From: Prevotella sp. P5-108 | GTDB taxonomy: Bacteria; Bacteroidota; Bacteroidia; Bacteroidales; Bacteroidaceae | DNA length: 64,000 nucleotides | NCBI RefSeq assembly: GCF_002251385.1 | Contig: NZ_NPJJ01000018.1 | Location: 62,001-126,000, forward strand | Direction of reading: 5' to 3' | Part shown: positions 26,611 through 34,913 of the stretch, one piece after another | How positions within the stretch are numbered: the first letter of the stretch is position 1 | Layout: the number at the start of each line of letters is the position of its first letter | Position numbers and translations under genes: made by a program | Notes under the pieces: generated by a model | Database searches by the model: none | Told to the model about the DNA's origin: nothing | Seen by the model: the letters and a program-made list of their open reading frames with translations, nothing else

Positions 26611-27357
26611 ATGAAGACCTCGGATATCATTACCTCTCAGTTCGTGAGCCTCACGCAGACTCCCGCCGGTGTCGCCGAAAGGCTGGTGGCGCGCATCATA
26701 GACTACATCGTCATCGGCGTGTATTTCTTTGCGCTCTGGACCGCCTTCGACAAGTACAATTGGTTGCTTGACCCGCTTGGCCTCGGCGACTCTCTGTTCA
26801 GAGTGTTATACATCCTGCTGCTCCTATCGCCCATCCTCTTCTATTCGGTCATCTGCGAGTTCTTTCTGGACGGCCGCACCTTAGGCAAGATGATCATGAA
26901 GACGCGGGTGGTGATGGTCGACGGCTCGGCGCCCACCTTGGGAGCCATCCTGCTGCGCTGGCTGTTTCTGCTCATAGACGTCTACCTCATGAACATAGGC
27001 ATCATCGCCATCATCTGCACCCGCCGCAACCAGCGGTTTGGCGACCTGGCGGCGGGAACCATGGTGATACGCACCCCGCGTACCGACCAGATGCACTTCA
27101 CGCTCTCCGAGTTCTCCTATGCCCGCTCCGACTACAAGCCCCTTTACCCCGAGGTGCAGCAGTTGTCCTTGGGACAGATAGACGTGGTCAACCACATACT
27201 CAACGACCAGGTGGTCTACAGCGACGAGCAGGTAGAGCAGCTCGCAACCAAGATAGAGCGCATGCTCGACATCAAGCGCGAGCCCGGGATGGACGCCACC
27301 GACCTGCTGCGCACCGTCGCCCACGACTATCAGCACTTCGCCCTCCAGGTGATTTAG
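26611..27357 (+). CDS. RDD-family membrane protein
   Basis: 248 residues. The RDD domain is visible: AERLVARIIDYIVIGVYF (Arg and Asp-Asp-like residues of the first span), a second hydrophobic pair, then DGRTLGKMIMKTRVV and RFGDLAAGTMVI. The C-terminal 80 residues are soluble and helical. RDD proteins are small transport-like membrane proteins of poorly known function. It is last in the operon and is followed by a long hairpin. Confidence 0.88.
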   Translation: MKTSDIITSQFVSLTQTPAGVAERLVARIIDYIVIGVYFFALWTAFDKYNWLLDPLGLGDSLFRVLYILLLLSPILFYSVICEFFLDGRTLGKMIMKTRVVMVDGSAPTLGAILLRWLFLLIDVYLMNIGIIAIICTRRNQRFGDLAAGTMVIRTPRTDQMHFTLSEFSYARSDYKPLYPEVQQLSLGQIDVVNHILNDQVVYSDEQVEQLATKIERMLDIKREPGMDATDLLRTVAHDYQHFALQVI

Positions 27358-27447
27358 GCTGGCGCGGCAGAGGGCGTCATGCCCCTATATATATATAATA
27401 AGGTGTAGCCCCGCGCCACCGTCATGGCCCTCGGGGCATCTATAGAA

Positions 27448-27498
27448 AACGAGAGTATCCATATCCGCTCGAGTGCAGCAGATATGGATACTCTCGTT
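27448..27498. terminator. Bidirectional terminator hairpin between RDD and sirtuin genes
   Basis: A perfect 17-base stem, AACGAGAGTATCCATAT (27448-27464) with ATATGGATACTCTCGTT (27482-27498), around a 17-base loop, in the gap between two convergent genes. Confidence 0.8.
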
Positions 27499-27519
27499 AT
27501 CGTTTATGGCAGACGGTGC

Positions 27520-28209
27520 CTACAGCAGTTCCTTGAGCCGACGCATGCCCTCAGACGCCCCGTAGGGCAGATGGGTCACGCGGCTCATGTCTGTGTTCAC
27601 CCCGTTGGGGTCTATCAGATAGATAGGAGCATGGGCAGGCGCATAGTAGAGCAGTCCGGCGGCAGGATAGACATTGAGCGAGGTGCCGATGACCACCACA
27701 ATGTCTGCCTGACTCATCGCCTCGGCAGCCGGCTCAATCATAGGCACGCTCTCACCGAAGAACACGATGAAGGGACGCAGCAGACTGCCGTCGCCGGCGA
27801 GTGTGCCGGGCTTCACCACAGCATGGTCGGCATCGAGGGTCTCTATGTAAGCCTCGTTGTAAGGGTCGCGGCTCGAGCATACCTTAGCCAGTTCGCCGTG
27901 GAGATGGATGACATGGCTCGAGCCCGCACGCTCGTGCAGGTCGTCGACGTTCTGGGTAACCACCGTGACGTCGTAATCGTGCTCCAGACTGCTGATGATG
28001 CGGTGGCCCTCATTGGGCTGCGCCGAATAGAGTTTCTGTCTGAGCATATTATAGAAATTGGTGACGAGCGTAGGGTCGGCTTCCCATCCTTCGTGCGACG
28101 CCACCTGCTCTACGGGGTAATTCTCCCAGAGACCATCGTTGCCGCGAAAGGTCTTGAAACCGCTCTCCACCGACATGCCGGCACCGGTAAGAAACACTAT
28201 CTTCTTCAT
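27520..28209 (-). CDS. NAD-dependent protein deacylase (sirtuin)
   Basis: 229 residues with the SIR2 fold: LTGAGMSVESGFKTFRG (NAD loop), VVTQNVDDLHERAG, the catalytic HLHGEL, IVFFGESVP and GTSLNVYPAAG. It removes acyl groups from lysines using NAD. The four zinc cysteines usual between HGEL and FGE are missing (only one Cys, in VCSSRDPY), as I recall also for other Bacteroidota members. The ATG at 28209 (MKKIVFLTGAG) is chosen over an upstream start. It is the last gene of the FKBP operon, 37 bases downstream. Confidence 0.92.
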   Translation of the reverse strand: MKKIVFLTGAGMSVESGFKTFRGNDGLWENYPVEQVASHEGWEADPTLVTNFYNMLRQKLYSAQPNEGHRIISSLEHDYDVTVVTQNVDDLHERAGSSHVIHLHGELAKVCSSRDPYNEAYIETLDADHAVVKPGTLAGDGSLLRPFIVFFGESVPMIEPAAEAMSQADIVVVIGTSLNVYPAAGLLYYAPAHAPIYLIDPNGVNTDMSRVTHLPYGASEGMRRLKELL

Positions 28210-28246
28210 TGCTCTATAGGTCTGCGTCACGGCAGAGCGCCGCGAC

Positions 28247-29164
28247 TTATTTGTTGTCTTTATCCTTGGCCTTGTCCTTGATACCCACCAGCTGGAGGCT
28301 GAATATCAGGGTCGAGTTGCCCTTGATGGGGCCGTTGGCATGGGCACCGTAAGCCAGTCCGGCGGGGATGTAGAGTTCCCACTCGCTGCCTACAGGCATC
28401 ATGCACAGCGCCTCGGTCCATCCCTTGATGACCTGGTTCACACCCAGTTCGACGGTCGACGGATTGCGCTTGTAGCTGCTGTCAAAGACGGTGCCGTCGA
28501 TGAGCTTGCCTTCATACTTCACCTCTACCTTGTCGTCCTTGGTGGGAATGGCACCTGTGCCCTGCTTCACGACCTTGTACTGCAGACCCGAGGCGGTGGT
28601 CTTCACGCCTTCGCGGGTCTTGTTGTCGGCGAGCCACTTCTCGTTGGCAGTCTTGTACTGCGCCTCGGCAGCCTCGCGGTCGGCGCGCACGCGCGCTTCA
28701 AAGTAGTTGAAGGCGGCATGACCAGCCATCAGCGTGGTGTCGCCGGCGAGGGCGTCGCGGAAACCGGCTGCGAGCAGGTCGAGGTTGATGCTGTCCTTAG
28801 AGGCGGCAAACTCGTCCTGCAGGGTGGGCACGATGCGGGCAAAGAGCATACGCGCCAGCTGGCAGCCGGCGTTGTAGGCACGATACTGCGGGTCGCTCTG
28901 TCGCGAGGCGGCATAGTCGAAACCTGTGAGCACGTCGTGCATATAGGCGGTGTCTACCTGATACTCCTGCTGCAGATATCTCTCCAGCCCCTGGGTCACA
29001 TAGCGTCCGGCGGCATAACTCAGCGAGTCGGCGGCGGTGTTTAGGGTACGCACTACAGCCACGGCGGCGGGCTTGGCCTCCTTCTTTTTCTTCTTGTCGG
29101 CCAGGGCTAAATTAAAAGTAGCACCCGCCATGACGACGAGTGCTAACAATATAAGTCTTTTCAT
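28247..29164 (-). CDS. FKBP-type peptidyl-prolyl isomerase, exported
   Basis: 305 residues. Signal peptide MKRLILLALVVMAGATFNLALA, a basic linker (DKKKKKEAK), a helical FkpA/Mip-like dimerisation region, then the FKBP domain (about residues 190-300) with VKYEGKLIDGTVFDSSY, VIKGWTEAL and YIPAGLAYG. It is a periplasmic folding catalyst and chaperone. It is third in a series of three FKBP genes read leftwards, 11 bases after the previous one. Confidence 0.93.
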   Translation of the reverse strand: MKRLILLALVVMAGATFNLALADKKKKKEAKPAAVAVVRTLNTAADSLSYAAGRYVTQGLERYLQQEYQVDTAYMHDVLTGFDYAASRQSDPQYRAYNAGCQLARMLFARIVPTLQDEFAASKDSINLDLLAAGFRDALAGDTTLMAGHAAFNYFEARVRADREAAEAQYKTANEKWLADNKTREGVKTTASGLQYKVVKQGTGAIPTKDDKVEVKYEGKLIDGTVFDSSYKRNPSTVELGVNQVIKGWTEALCMMPVGSEWELYIPAGLAYGAHANGPIKGNSTLIFSLQLVGIKDKAKDKDNK

Positions 29165-29175
29165 GAGTGTCGTGA

Positions 29176-30048
29176 TTACTTCTCAATGCTCAGCAACTCA
29201 ATCTTGAAAATCAGGGCAGAGAAGGGCTTGATGGGGCCAGACTCCTGGTCGGCGTAAGCCAGGTTCTGGGGAATGTAAACCTCCCATACCGAACCTACAG
29301 GCATGTGGGTGAGAGCCTCGGTCCAACCCTTGATAACCTGGTTGGCACGGAACTTGGCAGGCTGCTTGCGCTGATAAGAAGAGTCGAATACCTTGCCGTC
29401 GATGGTCTTGCCCTCATACTGCACGTTGACCATGCTGGTGTCCTTGGGCAGAGGACCGTTACCTTCCTTGATGACCTTGTACTGTACACCTGAAGGCAGA
29501 CATACCACGCCAGCCTTCTTCTTGTTCTCAGCCATAAACTTTTCGCCAGCCTCCTTGTTGGGAGCATACTCCTTCATCAGGCGCTTGCTGCGAACGATGG
29601 GCATCAGGGTCTGAACCTTTACCTGAGCCTCCATGTCGGTGAAGAGGGTCTTCTGACCGGCGGTAGAAGCGATGAAACCGGCGAGGAAGTTCTTCAGAGA
29701 GATGCTCTTGGTAGAGTCTTCGCCATACACTTCGTGGTTGATGCCCTTAATCATGTTGTTGGCAACCTGCTGACCGATTTGGATACCGGCATAGTAGGCA
29801 GCCTTGGCCTTGTCGTCGCCAGCGTTGGCACCGTCGTTAAGACCACGGAAGAACTCGTCCATATAGGTTGTGTCCATACCCATACGGCCTACGAGATAGT
29901 CCTTCAGACCCTGAGACTGGAGCATACCCATGGCATAGGTCAGGGTGTCCACATCGTTCTTCAGGTTTGCTTTTGGAGCAGAGTTGCCGCAACCGGTAAA
30001 GGCAACGGCCATGATAGCCAGAACGGCTACAATTGAAAACTTTTTCAT
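29176..30048 (-). CDS. FKBP-type peptidyl-prolyl isomerase, lipoprotein
   Basis: 290 residues. The signal ends in a lipobox (VAFTGCGN, Cys about residue 18), so it is a lipoprotein at the inner or outer membrane. A helical N-terminal FKBP domain of the Mip type is followed by the isomerase domain with VQYEGKTIDGKVFDSSY, VIKGWTEAL and YIPQNLAYA. The start at 30048 (MKKFSIVAVLA) gives the signal peptide directly; the frame extends upstream without need. It is second in the FKBP trio. Confidence 0.93.
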   Translation of the reverse strand: MKKFSIVAVLAIMAVAFTGCGNSAPKANLKNDVDTLTYAMGMLQSQGLKDYLVGRMGMDTTYMDEFFRGLNDGANAGDDKAKAAYYAGIQIGQQVANNMIKGINHEVYGEDSTKSISLKNFLAGFIASTAGQKTLFTDMEAQVKVQTLMPIVRSKRLMKEYAPNKEAGEKFMAENKKKAGVVCLPSGVQYKVIKEGNGPLPKDTSMVNVQYEGKTIDGKVFDSSYQRKQPAKFRANQVIKGWTEALTHMPVGSVWEVYIPQNLAYADQESGPIKPFSALIFKIELLSIEK

Positions 30049-30085
30049 TCTTATAAGAGATTTGATTTTGATTGTTCTTTTGAGA

Positions 30086-30691
30086 TTAGAGCACGTCAAT
30101 GAGCTCTACATCGAAGACGAGTGCCGAGAAGGGAGGGATGGACTGGCCGGCACCGCGCTCGCCATAACCCAGATTGTAGGGGATGAAGAAGCGATACTTG
30201 GCGCCTTCCTTCATGAGCTGCACACCCTCGGTCCAGCCTGCGATAACCTGGTTGAGACCGAATACGGCAGGCTCGCCGCGCTGTACAGAACTGTCGAACA
30301 TGGTACCGTCGATGAGCATACCCTCATAGTGGCAGCGCACCTGGTCGGTAGCCTTGGGCTGACGGCCGTTACCCTCTTTGAGCACCTGGTACTGCAGACC
30401 CGAAGGCAGAGTGACCACACCCTCCTTGGCAGCATTGGCCTTGAGATAGGCTTCACCCTTGGTCTTGTTCTCCTTGAAGCGCTCGGCGGCAGCGGCACGC
30501 TGCTTCTTCTCCTGCTCGTCAAAGAAATTGCGCACGATGGTCTGCGCCTCCGCGTCAGAGAGTTTCACCTCACCACCTGCAAGCACGTCCTTGATGGCCT
30601 GTGCAAAATCATCGATATTCAGGTCTTTGGCTCCCATGTCGGTGAGCTGGCGGCCTATGCCGAGACCTAAAGCATAACTTACTTTATCCAT
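30086..30691 (-). CDS. FKBP-type peptidyl-prolyl isomerase, no signal peptide
   Basis: 201 residues, beginning MDKVSYALGLGIGRQL, the FkpA/FklB-type N-terminal helical domain, without any signal sequence, so it should act in the cytoplasm. The C-terminal isomerase domain has CHYEGMLIDGTMFDSS, VIAGWTEGVQ and IPYNLGYGERG. It is first in the FKBP-sirtuin operon, with a promoter box 31 bases upstream of the start. Confidence 0.93.
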   Translation of the reverse strand: MDKVSYALGLGIGRQLTDMGAKDLNIDDFAQAIKDVLAGGEVKLSDAEAQTIVRNFFDEQEKKQRAAAAERFKENKTKGEAYLKANAAKEGVVTLPSGLQYQVLKEGNGRQPKATDQVRCHYEGMLIDGTMFDSSVQRGEPAVFGLNQVIAGWTEGVQLMKEGAKYRFFIPYNLGYGERGAGQSIPPFSALVFDVELIDVL

Positions 30692-30721
30692 TTATTGTAT
30701 AGTCTTTAGTATAATCTCGTG

Positions 30722-30729
30722 CAAAGTTA
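30722..30729 (-). promoter_or_regulatory. -7 box of the FKBP-sirtuin operon
   Basis: TAACTTTG on the minus strand, 30 bases from the start codon; the upstream TTTG box is not clear. The rest of the gap (30730-31064) holds two GC-rich hairpins (about 30799-30837 and 30861-30893) and palindrome array B. Confidence 0.6.
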
Positions 30730-30860
30730 ACAAAAAAATGTTTAGTGTCAGCCGAATTGTCGTTATTTTTTGTTTACAATACCTTATTATATATAAGGCC
30801 CCACGGCGCGACCACCGTGGGCGGTGGCGCTGTGGGGTCGAAAATGATGCCATCCGGCAG

Positions 30861-30893
30861 GGCCATCGCCACGCATAGAGCCGTGGCGATGGC
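30861..30893. repeat. GC-rich hairpin beside array B
   Basis: GGCCATCGCCACG pairs with CCGTGGCGATGGC around a short loop. It sits ten bases from array B, in a divergent gap, so it is unlikely to be a simple terminator. Confidence 0.5.
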
Positions 30894-30902
30894 GTGGGCG
30901 GG

Positions 30903-30990
30903 CTCGTAACATACGATACGTGGACACGTGACTTATGATACGAGGGCTCGTGCCTTCCGATACGTGGGCTCGTGACTTATGTTACGAGCC
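30903..30990 (-). repeat. Dispersed palindrome array, copy B (4 x 22 bp)
   Basis: Four contiguous 22-bp units (30903-30924, 30925-30946, 30947-30968, 30969-30990) in reverse orientation to copy A. All four have the frame CGTNNCNNNNGNNACG. It is intergenic, between divergent genes. The flank GGCGATGGCGTGGGCGGG on the left resembles that of copy C. Confidence 0.95.
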
Positions 30991-31064
30991 GCCAATGGTG
31001 GTCACGACGGTGGCATCGGCAAACTTTTTGGGCGGCAGATGCGGTCATTGTGAGGATGTTTTCG

Positions 31065-31072
31065 TAAATTTG
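31065..31072 (+). promoter_or_regulatory. -7 box of the alpha/beta hydrolase gene
   Basis: TAAATTTG, 24 bases before the start codon; no clear upstream TTTG. Confidence 0.5.
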
Positions 31073-31096
31073 CAGTCGTATATATACTTGTATTCT

Positions 31097-32071
31097 ATGG
31101 ACAACCTACTTGCACGGCGTCTGCGCCGATGGGGATGGGGCACAGGCATAGCCACCGTAGTCATCGTGGTGGTGCTGGCACTTGCCGGCGCCTATATGCT
31201 CGACTACTCGCTCTTCCCCAAGATGCGCCACGGTCACAATCTGCCCTGGCGACTGGACAATATCATCAGCGAGAGTCCGCAGTTGCGGCCCTGGGCTGAC
31301 AGTCTGAAACACAGTCATGCGCTGCACGACACCGTGGTACTGATGCCCACGGGCGAGCGCCACCATGCCACCTACATCAACGCCAGCGAGCCCAGCCGCA
31401 GGGTGGCGGTGCTCGTTCACGGCTATCGCGACAACGGCATGGGCATGATGCACGTGGCGTCGATATACCACCACATGGGCTACAACATACTGCTGCCCGA
31501 CCTCCATGCCCACGGCAAGAGCGAGGGCGAAGGCGTGCAGATGGGATGGAAAGACCGGCTCGACGTGATGCGCTGGATGGCGGTGGCCGACAGCCTCTGG
31601 GGCGGCACCGAGGGCACGGCGATGGTGCTCCACGGCATCTCGATGGGCGCCGCCACGGTGATGTGTGTCTCTGGCGAGCGTCTGCCCGACTATGTCAAGT
31701 GCTTCGTCGAAGACTGTGGCTATACCAGCGTGTGGGACGAGTTCGAGCACGAGCTCGCCAGCCAGTTCCACCTGCCTGCCTTCCCGCTGCTCTATACCAC
31801 CAGTCTGCAGTGCAAGCTGCGCTACGGCTGGTCGTTTGGCGAGGCATCTCCGCTGCGCCAGGTGGCGCGCTGCCACAAGCCCATGCTCTTCATCCACGGC
31901 GACCGCGACACCTATGTGCCCTTTGCCATGATGCAGCGGCTCTACGACGCCAAGCCCGAACCCAAGCAGATGTGGATAGCGCGGGGCTCTATACACGCCA
32001 TGAGTTTCCGCGACCATCCTCAGGAGTATGCCAGGAGGGTAAGACTCTTCGTAGACCAGTACATACGCTGA
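31097..32071 (+). CDS. Membrane-anchored alpha/beta hydrolase
   Basis: 324 residues. One N-terminal membrane span (GIATVVIVVVLALAGAYML) then an alpha/beta hydrolase fold: VLVHGYRDN (oxyanion region), HGISMGAA with nucleophile Ser182, HGDRDTYVPF with the acid, and GSIHAMSF with the catalytic His. It resembles BEM46/YfhR-type hydrolases; substrate unknown, probably a peptide or lipid ester at the membrane. The frame stays open upstream through palindrome array B, but the ATG at 31097 follows the promoter box and starts the anchor. Confidence 0.88.
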   Translation: MDNLLARRLRRWGWGTGIATVVIVVVLALAGAYMLDYSLFPKMRHGHNLPWRLDNIISESPQLRPWADSLKHSHALHDTVVLMPTGERHHATYINASEPSRRVAVLVHGYRDNGMGMMHVASIYHHMGYNILLPDLHAHGKSEGEGVQMGWKDRLDVMRWMAVADSLWGGTEGTAMVLHGISMGAATVMCVSGERLPDYVKCFVEDCGYTSVWDEFEHELASQFHLPAFPLLYTTSLQCKLRYGWSFGEASPLRQVARCHKPMLFIHGDRDTYVPFAMMQRLYDAKPEPKQMWIARGSIHAMSFRDHPQEYARRVRLFVDQYIR

Positions 32072-32121
32072 CCGGCGGCGCCACGGCCCGACGGCAGATA
32101 CAGCCCCGAATGGGGCAGATA

Positions 32122-32179
32122 CAGAAACAGGAACTCGTTGCACATCCTCCAGAGGACATGCAACGAGTTCCTGTTTCTG
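32122..32179. terminator. Bidirectional terminator between hydrolase and sialidase genes
   Basis: A perfect 21-base stem (32122-32142 with 32159-32179; core GAACTCGTTGCA) around a 16-base loop. Convergent genes lie on both sides. Confidence 0.8.
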
Positions 32180-32213
32180 CGTATGGGGCTGCCGGGCTAC
32201 GCCCGACGATGGG

Positions 32214-33518
32214 TTATCTCACGCGGTACTTCCCGGCGGTGATGGTCTCGAGCGCGAGCGACTTGTAGACATTCTCGCAGCCGTCGTAGTTGTGCTCGCC
32301 CTCACCCTTGGGAAAACTGGTGCTGACGGGATTGGGCTTGGAGCCCCACCGCGTGAGTGTCTCTTCGTAGAAGAAGGCTATGCGGTGGTCGGCCTGGAGG
32401 TCCATGCTGCTGTACATCGACACAGTGGGGCTGACCTGATAATAGCCGTCCCAGCCCTCGGCCAGTGCGCGCACGTCGCGCATATCCGAGGCATCGGCAA
32501 GTTCCTTGTAGAATATGCTCACGTTGTTGCGGTCCGTGCCCGTGGGCACCGACTGGAGCATCACGTGCACGGGCTTGCCGTCGCTGGTGCGCACTGCCGG
32601 CACGATGAGCATCTCGCCATTGGTGGGGTTGGTGCTGGGCGTGAGCGCCATGCCGCTCATCGTGGCCTTGGTCTGCTCGTCCCATCTGCCGCTGCCTGTC
32701 TTGACATCGTCGTAGGTGAAAAGGTTGAACCACCGGCCTCCTGCCGTGCGGCTGGTGATGACGACGCGCCCGTCGGGCAGTTCCTCACACTTGGCCTCGT
32801 CGCCGTCGGGCACGGGCAGCGCCGAGGGTCCGCCGAGGGCAGCCCATGTGCGTCCGAAGTCATCAGAGTAGATGACGCGGTTGCCCTTGGGGCGGGCGGT
32901 GAGGGCTGCGTAGATGCGGTAGTAGCGACCCACCTTGACCACCCGGCTCTGGAATATCTTGCCTCCACCCACGAAGGCTGCATCTATGGGGTGGGTCTGG
33001 TCAAACAGGCCATAGATCGCCTCGGTCTGCTCTATCGGCTGCTGCCAGGTCAGGCCTCCATCCATGCTGCGTATGGCTGCAATGAGGTTGGGGTTATGAC
33101 GGTTGGTGCTGGCGTAGCCATAGACGGTGCAGCCCGCCACAGCCATCATGAGCACCTCGTGGCTCTCGCGGTCCATCACGATGGCAGGGTCGCCATAGGC
33201 AGCCCCCATGGGCGTCTTGACATTGTTGATGAGCGAGGCGTCGCCCACCGCCGCTTCTATCTCACGCTCGCTCCATGTGGTGCCATTGTCGGTGCTTATC
33301 TTGACCACACAGTCTACGCGTCCGAAGCCTGGGTCGGTGCCGCAGACCAGACGGCCCACGCTCGCAATGAGGCGTCCGCCATAGCCACAGGTAATGCCCG
33401 GGATGCGGTAAGGCGCAACATCGATGCCGCCCTGGGCAGTACTGAACAGTATGGTGCCGTCGGCATAGGCAGAGAGTGCCAGTAGCAGCATGGCGAGGGC
33501 AGAGAGTATCTTCTTCAT
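32214..33518 (-). CDS. Exo-alpha-sialidase, GH33
   Basis: 434 residues with signal peptide MKKILSALAMLLLALSAYA. The six-bladed propeller is shown by the YRIPGI motif (arginine of the RIP site) and Asp-boxes STDNGTTW, SMDGGLTW and SDDFGRTW; later arginines (SRTAGGRW) and a Tyr/Glu pair complete a sialidase site. It releases terminal sialic acid from host glycoconjugates in the periplasm or at the surface. It is the last gene of the cutC-transglutaminase-UPF0597-sialidase run, separated from the previous gene by 81 bases containing a GC hairpin. No sialic acid uptake genes are nearby. Confidence 0.93.
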   Translation of the reverse strand: MKKILSALAMLLLALSAYADGTILFSTAQGGIDVAPYRIPGITCGYGGRLIASVGRLVCGTDPGFGRVDCVVKISTDNGTTWSEREIEAAVGDASLINNVKTPMGAAYGDPAIVMDRESHEVLMMAVAGCTVYGYASTNRHNPNLIAAIRSMDGGLTWQQPIEQTEAIYGLFDQTHPIDAAFVGGGKIFQSRVVKVGRYYRIYAALTARPKGNRVIYSDDFGRTWAALGGPSALPVPDGDEAKCEELPDGRVVITSRTAGGRWFNLFTYDDVKTGSGRWDEQTKATMSGMALTPSTNPTNGEMLIVPAVRTSDGKPVHVMLQSVPTGTDRNNVSIFYKELADASDMRDVRALAEGWDGYYQVSPTVSMYSSMDLQADHRIAFFYEETLTRWGSKPNPVSTSFPKGEGEHNYDGCENVYKSLALETITAGKYRVR

Positions 33519-33562
33519 AAAGGGTTTGGATTAGAGATTAGCAATAATAGATGTTCGGATAT

Positions 33563-33588
33563 CGGGGGCGGCTGCGGTGCCGCCCCCG
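33563..33588. terminator. GC hairpin between UPF0597 and sialidase genes
   Basis: A ten-base stem CGGGGGCGGC / GCCGCCCCCG with a six-base loop. It lacks a clear T-run and may act as a partial terminator or mRNA stabiliser that separates sialidase expression from the upstream genes. Confidence 0.5.
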
Positions 33589-33599
33589 AGGGGGAGAGA

Positions 33600-34883
33600 C
33601 TACTTGCCGGTCATGATGCGGAGCACCATGTCGTCGGTGGCACACATCGCCTCCTTGCCTATGCTGGTAAGGTTGCGTATGGAGCGGTCTACGTCGGAGT
33701 CGATGATGCCCTCGGCGCTGGTCACAAACTTGCCCTCGCGCGCCAGCAGGGCTGAGAGCAGGGCTGTCGATACGCCCGAACATATCTTGAGTGAGCAACT
33801 GGGCTTGGCGCCGTCGCATATCATGCCCGTAAGGTTGGCTATCATGTTCTTGACGGCATGGCAGAGGTCGTCGTAGCTACCTCCCATGAGGTAGGTGATG
33901 CCACAGCTGGAGCCGATGCTCGCCACCACGCATCCGCAGAGGGCGCTGAGTCTGCCCAGGCTCTGCTTGATGTAGATAGCCGTGAGGTGGCTGAGCGTGA
34001 GGGCACGGATAAGCTCTTCCTCGGTATTCTCGTTTTCCTGGGCAAAGACTACCACGGGGTTGGTGGCACAGATGCCCTGGTTGCCCGAACCGCTGTTGCT
34101 CATCACGGGTATCATGGCGCCTCCCATACGTGCATCGCACGCCAGCGCAGTCTTGGATATGATGTGCGAGAACATGGTGTTGCCAAAGATACCATGGCTC
34201 AGAGGACGGTCCATGGTCTTGCCCAGACAGTGGCCGTAGTTGCCCTTGATGGACTCTTCGGCTGCACGCATGTTGAGGTCGCGGGTCTTGAGGATAAACT
34301 GCAACTCGTCGATGGGGGCGGTAAGGGCAAACTCGTAGACGAGCTTCATATTGAGCTTGACAGCCTCGTCTTCGGCCTCGTCGCCACGCCTGGTGCGGCG
34401 GTCGGTGATGACCTCGCCGTTGCGCTCCTCGAAGACGATGGCGGTATGGCCTCCCTCGATGATGGCTGTGGCGTGGTTGCCCGTCGTCTCGCAGATGGAT
34501 TCGATATAGAGCTTGTCGCACTCGCCCTGCTTGAGCTGTATGTTGATGTGGTCGCCGGCGAGATACTGCTTGCCCCGCTCCAGGGTGGCGGGGGTGAGGT
34601 CCTTGAGCACCTCGAGCTGATACTCAGACTTGCCGATAAGGGCACCCAGCGCCACGGCTATGGGCAGACCTATCATGCCCGTTCCGGGAATACCTACGCC
34701 CATGGCGTTTTTCAGGATGTTGGCACTCAGAAAGAGCGTGATGCGCTCGGGTTCGCGGCCCAGTATCTCTGTGGCACGAGCCACACACAGGGCTACTGCC
34801 ATGGGCTCGGTGCAGCCCACTGCCGGCACCACTTCGCGCGCCATGAGTGCCAGTATCTTCTCTCTTACACTATTGTCTATCAT
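33600..34883 (-). CDS. UPF0597 / L-cysteine desulfidase-like (serine dehydratase alpha-type) protein
   Basis: 427 residues, cytoplasmic. It matches the UPF0597 (YhaM/CdsB-like) family: AVGCTEP near residue 22 holds the first cluster cysteine, and the C-terminal part has LCGCVVASIG, ICDGAKPSCSLKI and GSSCGITYLMGG. Members use a [4Fe-4S] cluster to split L-cysteine into pyruvate, ammonia and sulfide, or act like serine dehydratase. It lies 30 bases downstream of the transglutaminase gene. Which substrate is used here cannot be told. Confidence 0.88.
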   Translation of the reverse strand: MIDNSVREKILALMAREVVPAVGCTEPMAVALCVARATEILGREPERITLFLSANILKNAMGVGIPGTGMIGLPIAVALGALIGKSEYQLEVLKDLTPATLERGKQYLAGDHINIQLKQGECDKLYIESICETTGNHATAIIEGGHTAIVFEERNGEVITDRRTRRGDEAEDEAVKLNMKLVYEFALTAPIDELQFILKTRDLNMRAAEESIKGNYGHCLGKTMDRPLSHGIFGNTMFSHIISKTALACDARMGGAMIPVMSNSGSGNQGICATNPVVVFAQENENTEEELIRALTLSHLTAIYIKQSLGRLSALCGCVVASIGSSCGITYLMGGSYDDLCHAVKNMIANLTGMICDGAKPSCSLKICSGVSTALLSALLAREGKFVTSAEGIIDSDVDRSIRNLTSIGKEAMCATDDMVLRIMTGK

Positions 34884-34913
34884 AATGTTTGTATTTGTTG
34901 TCGTATAGTTGGA

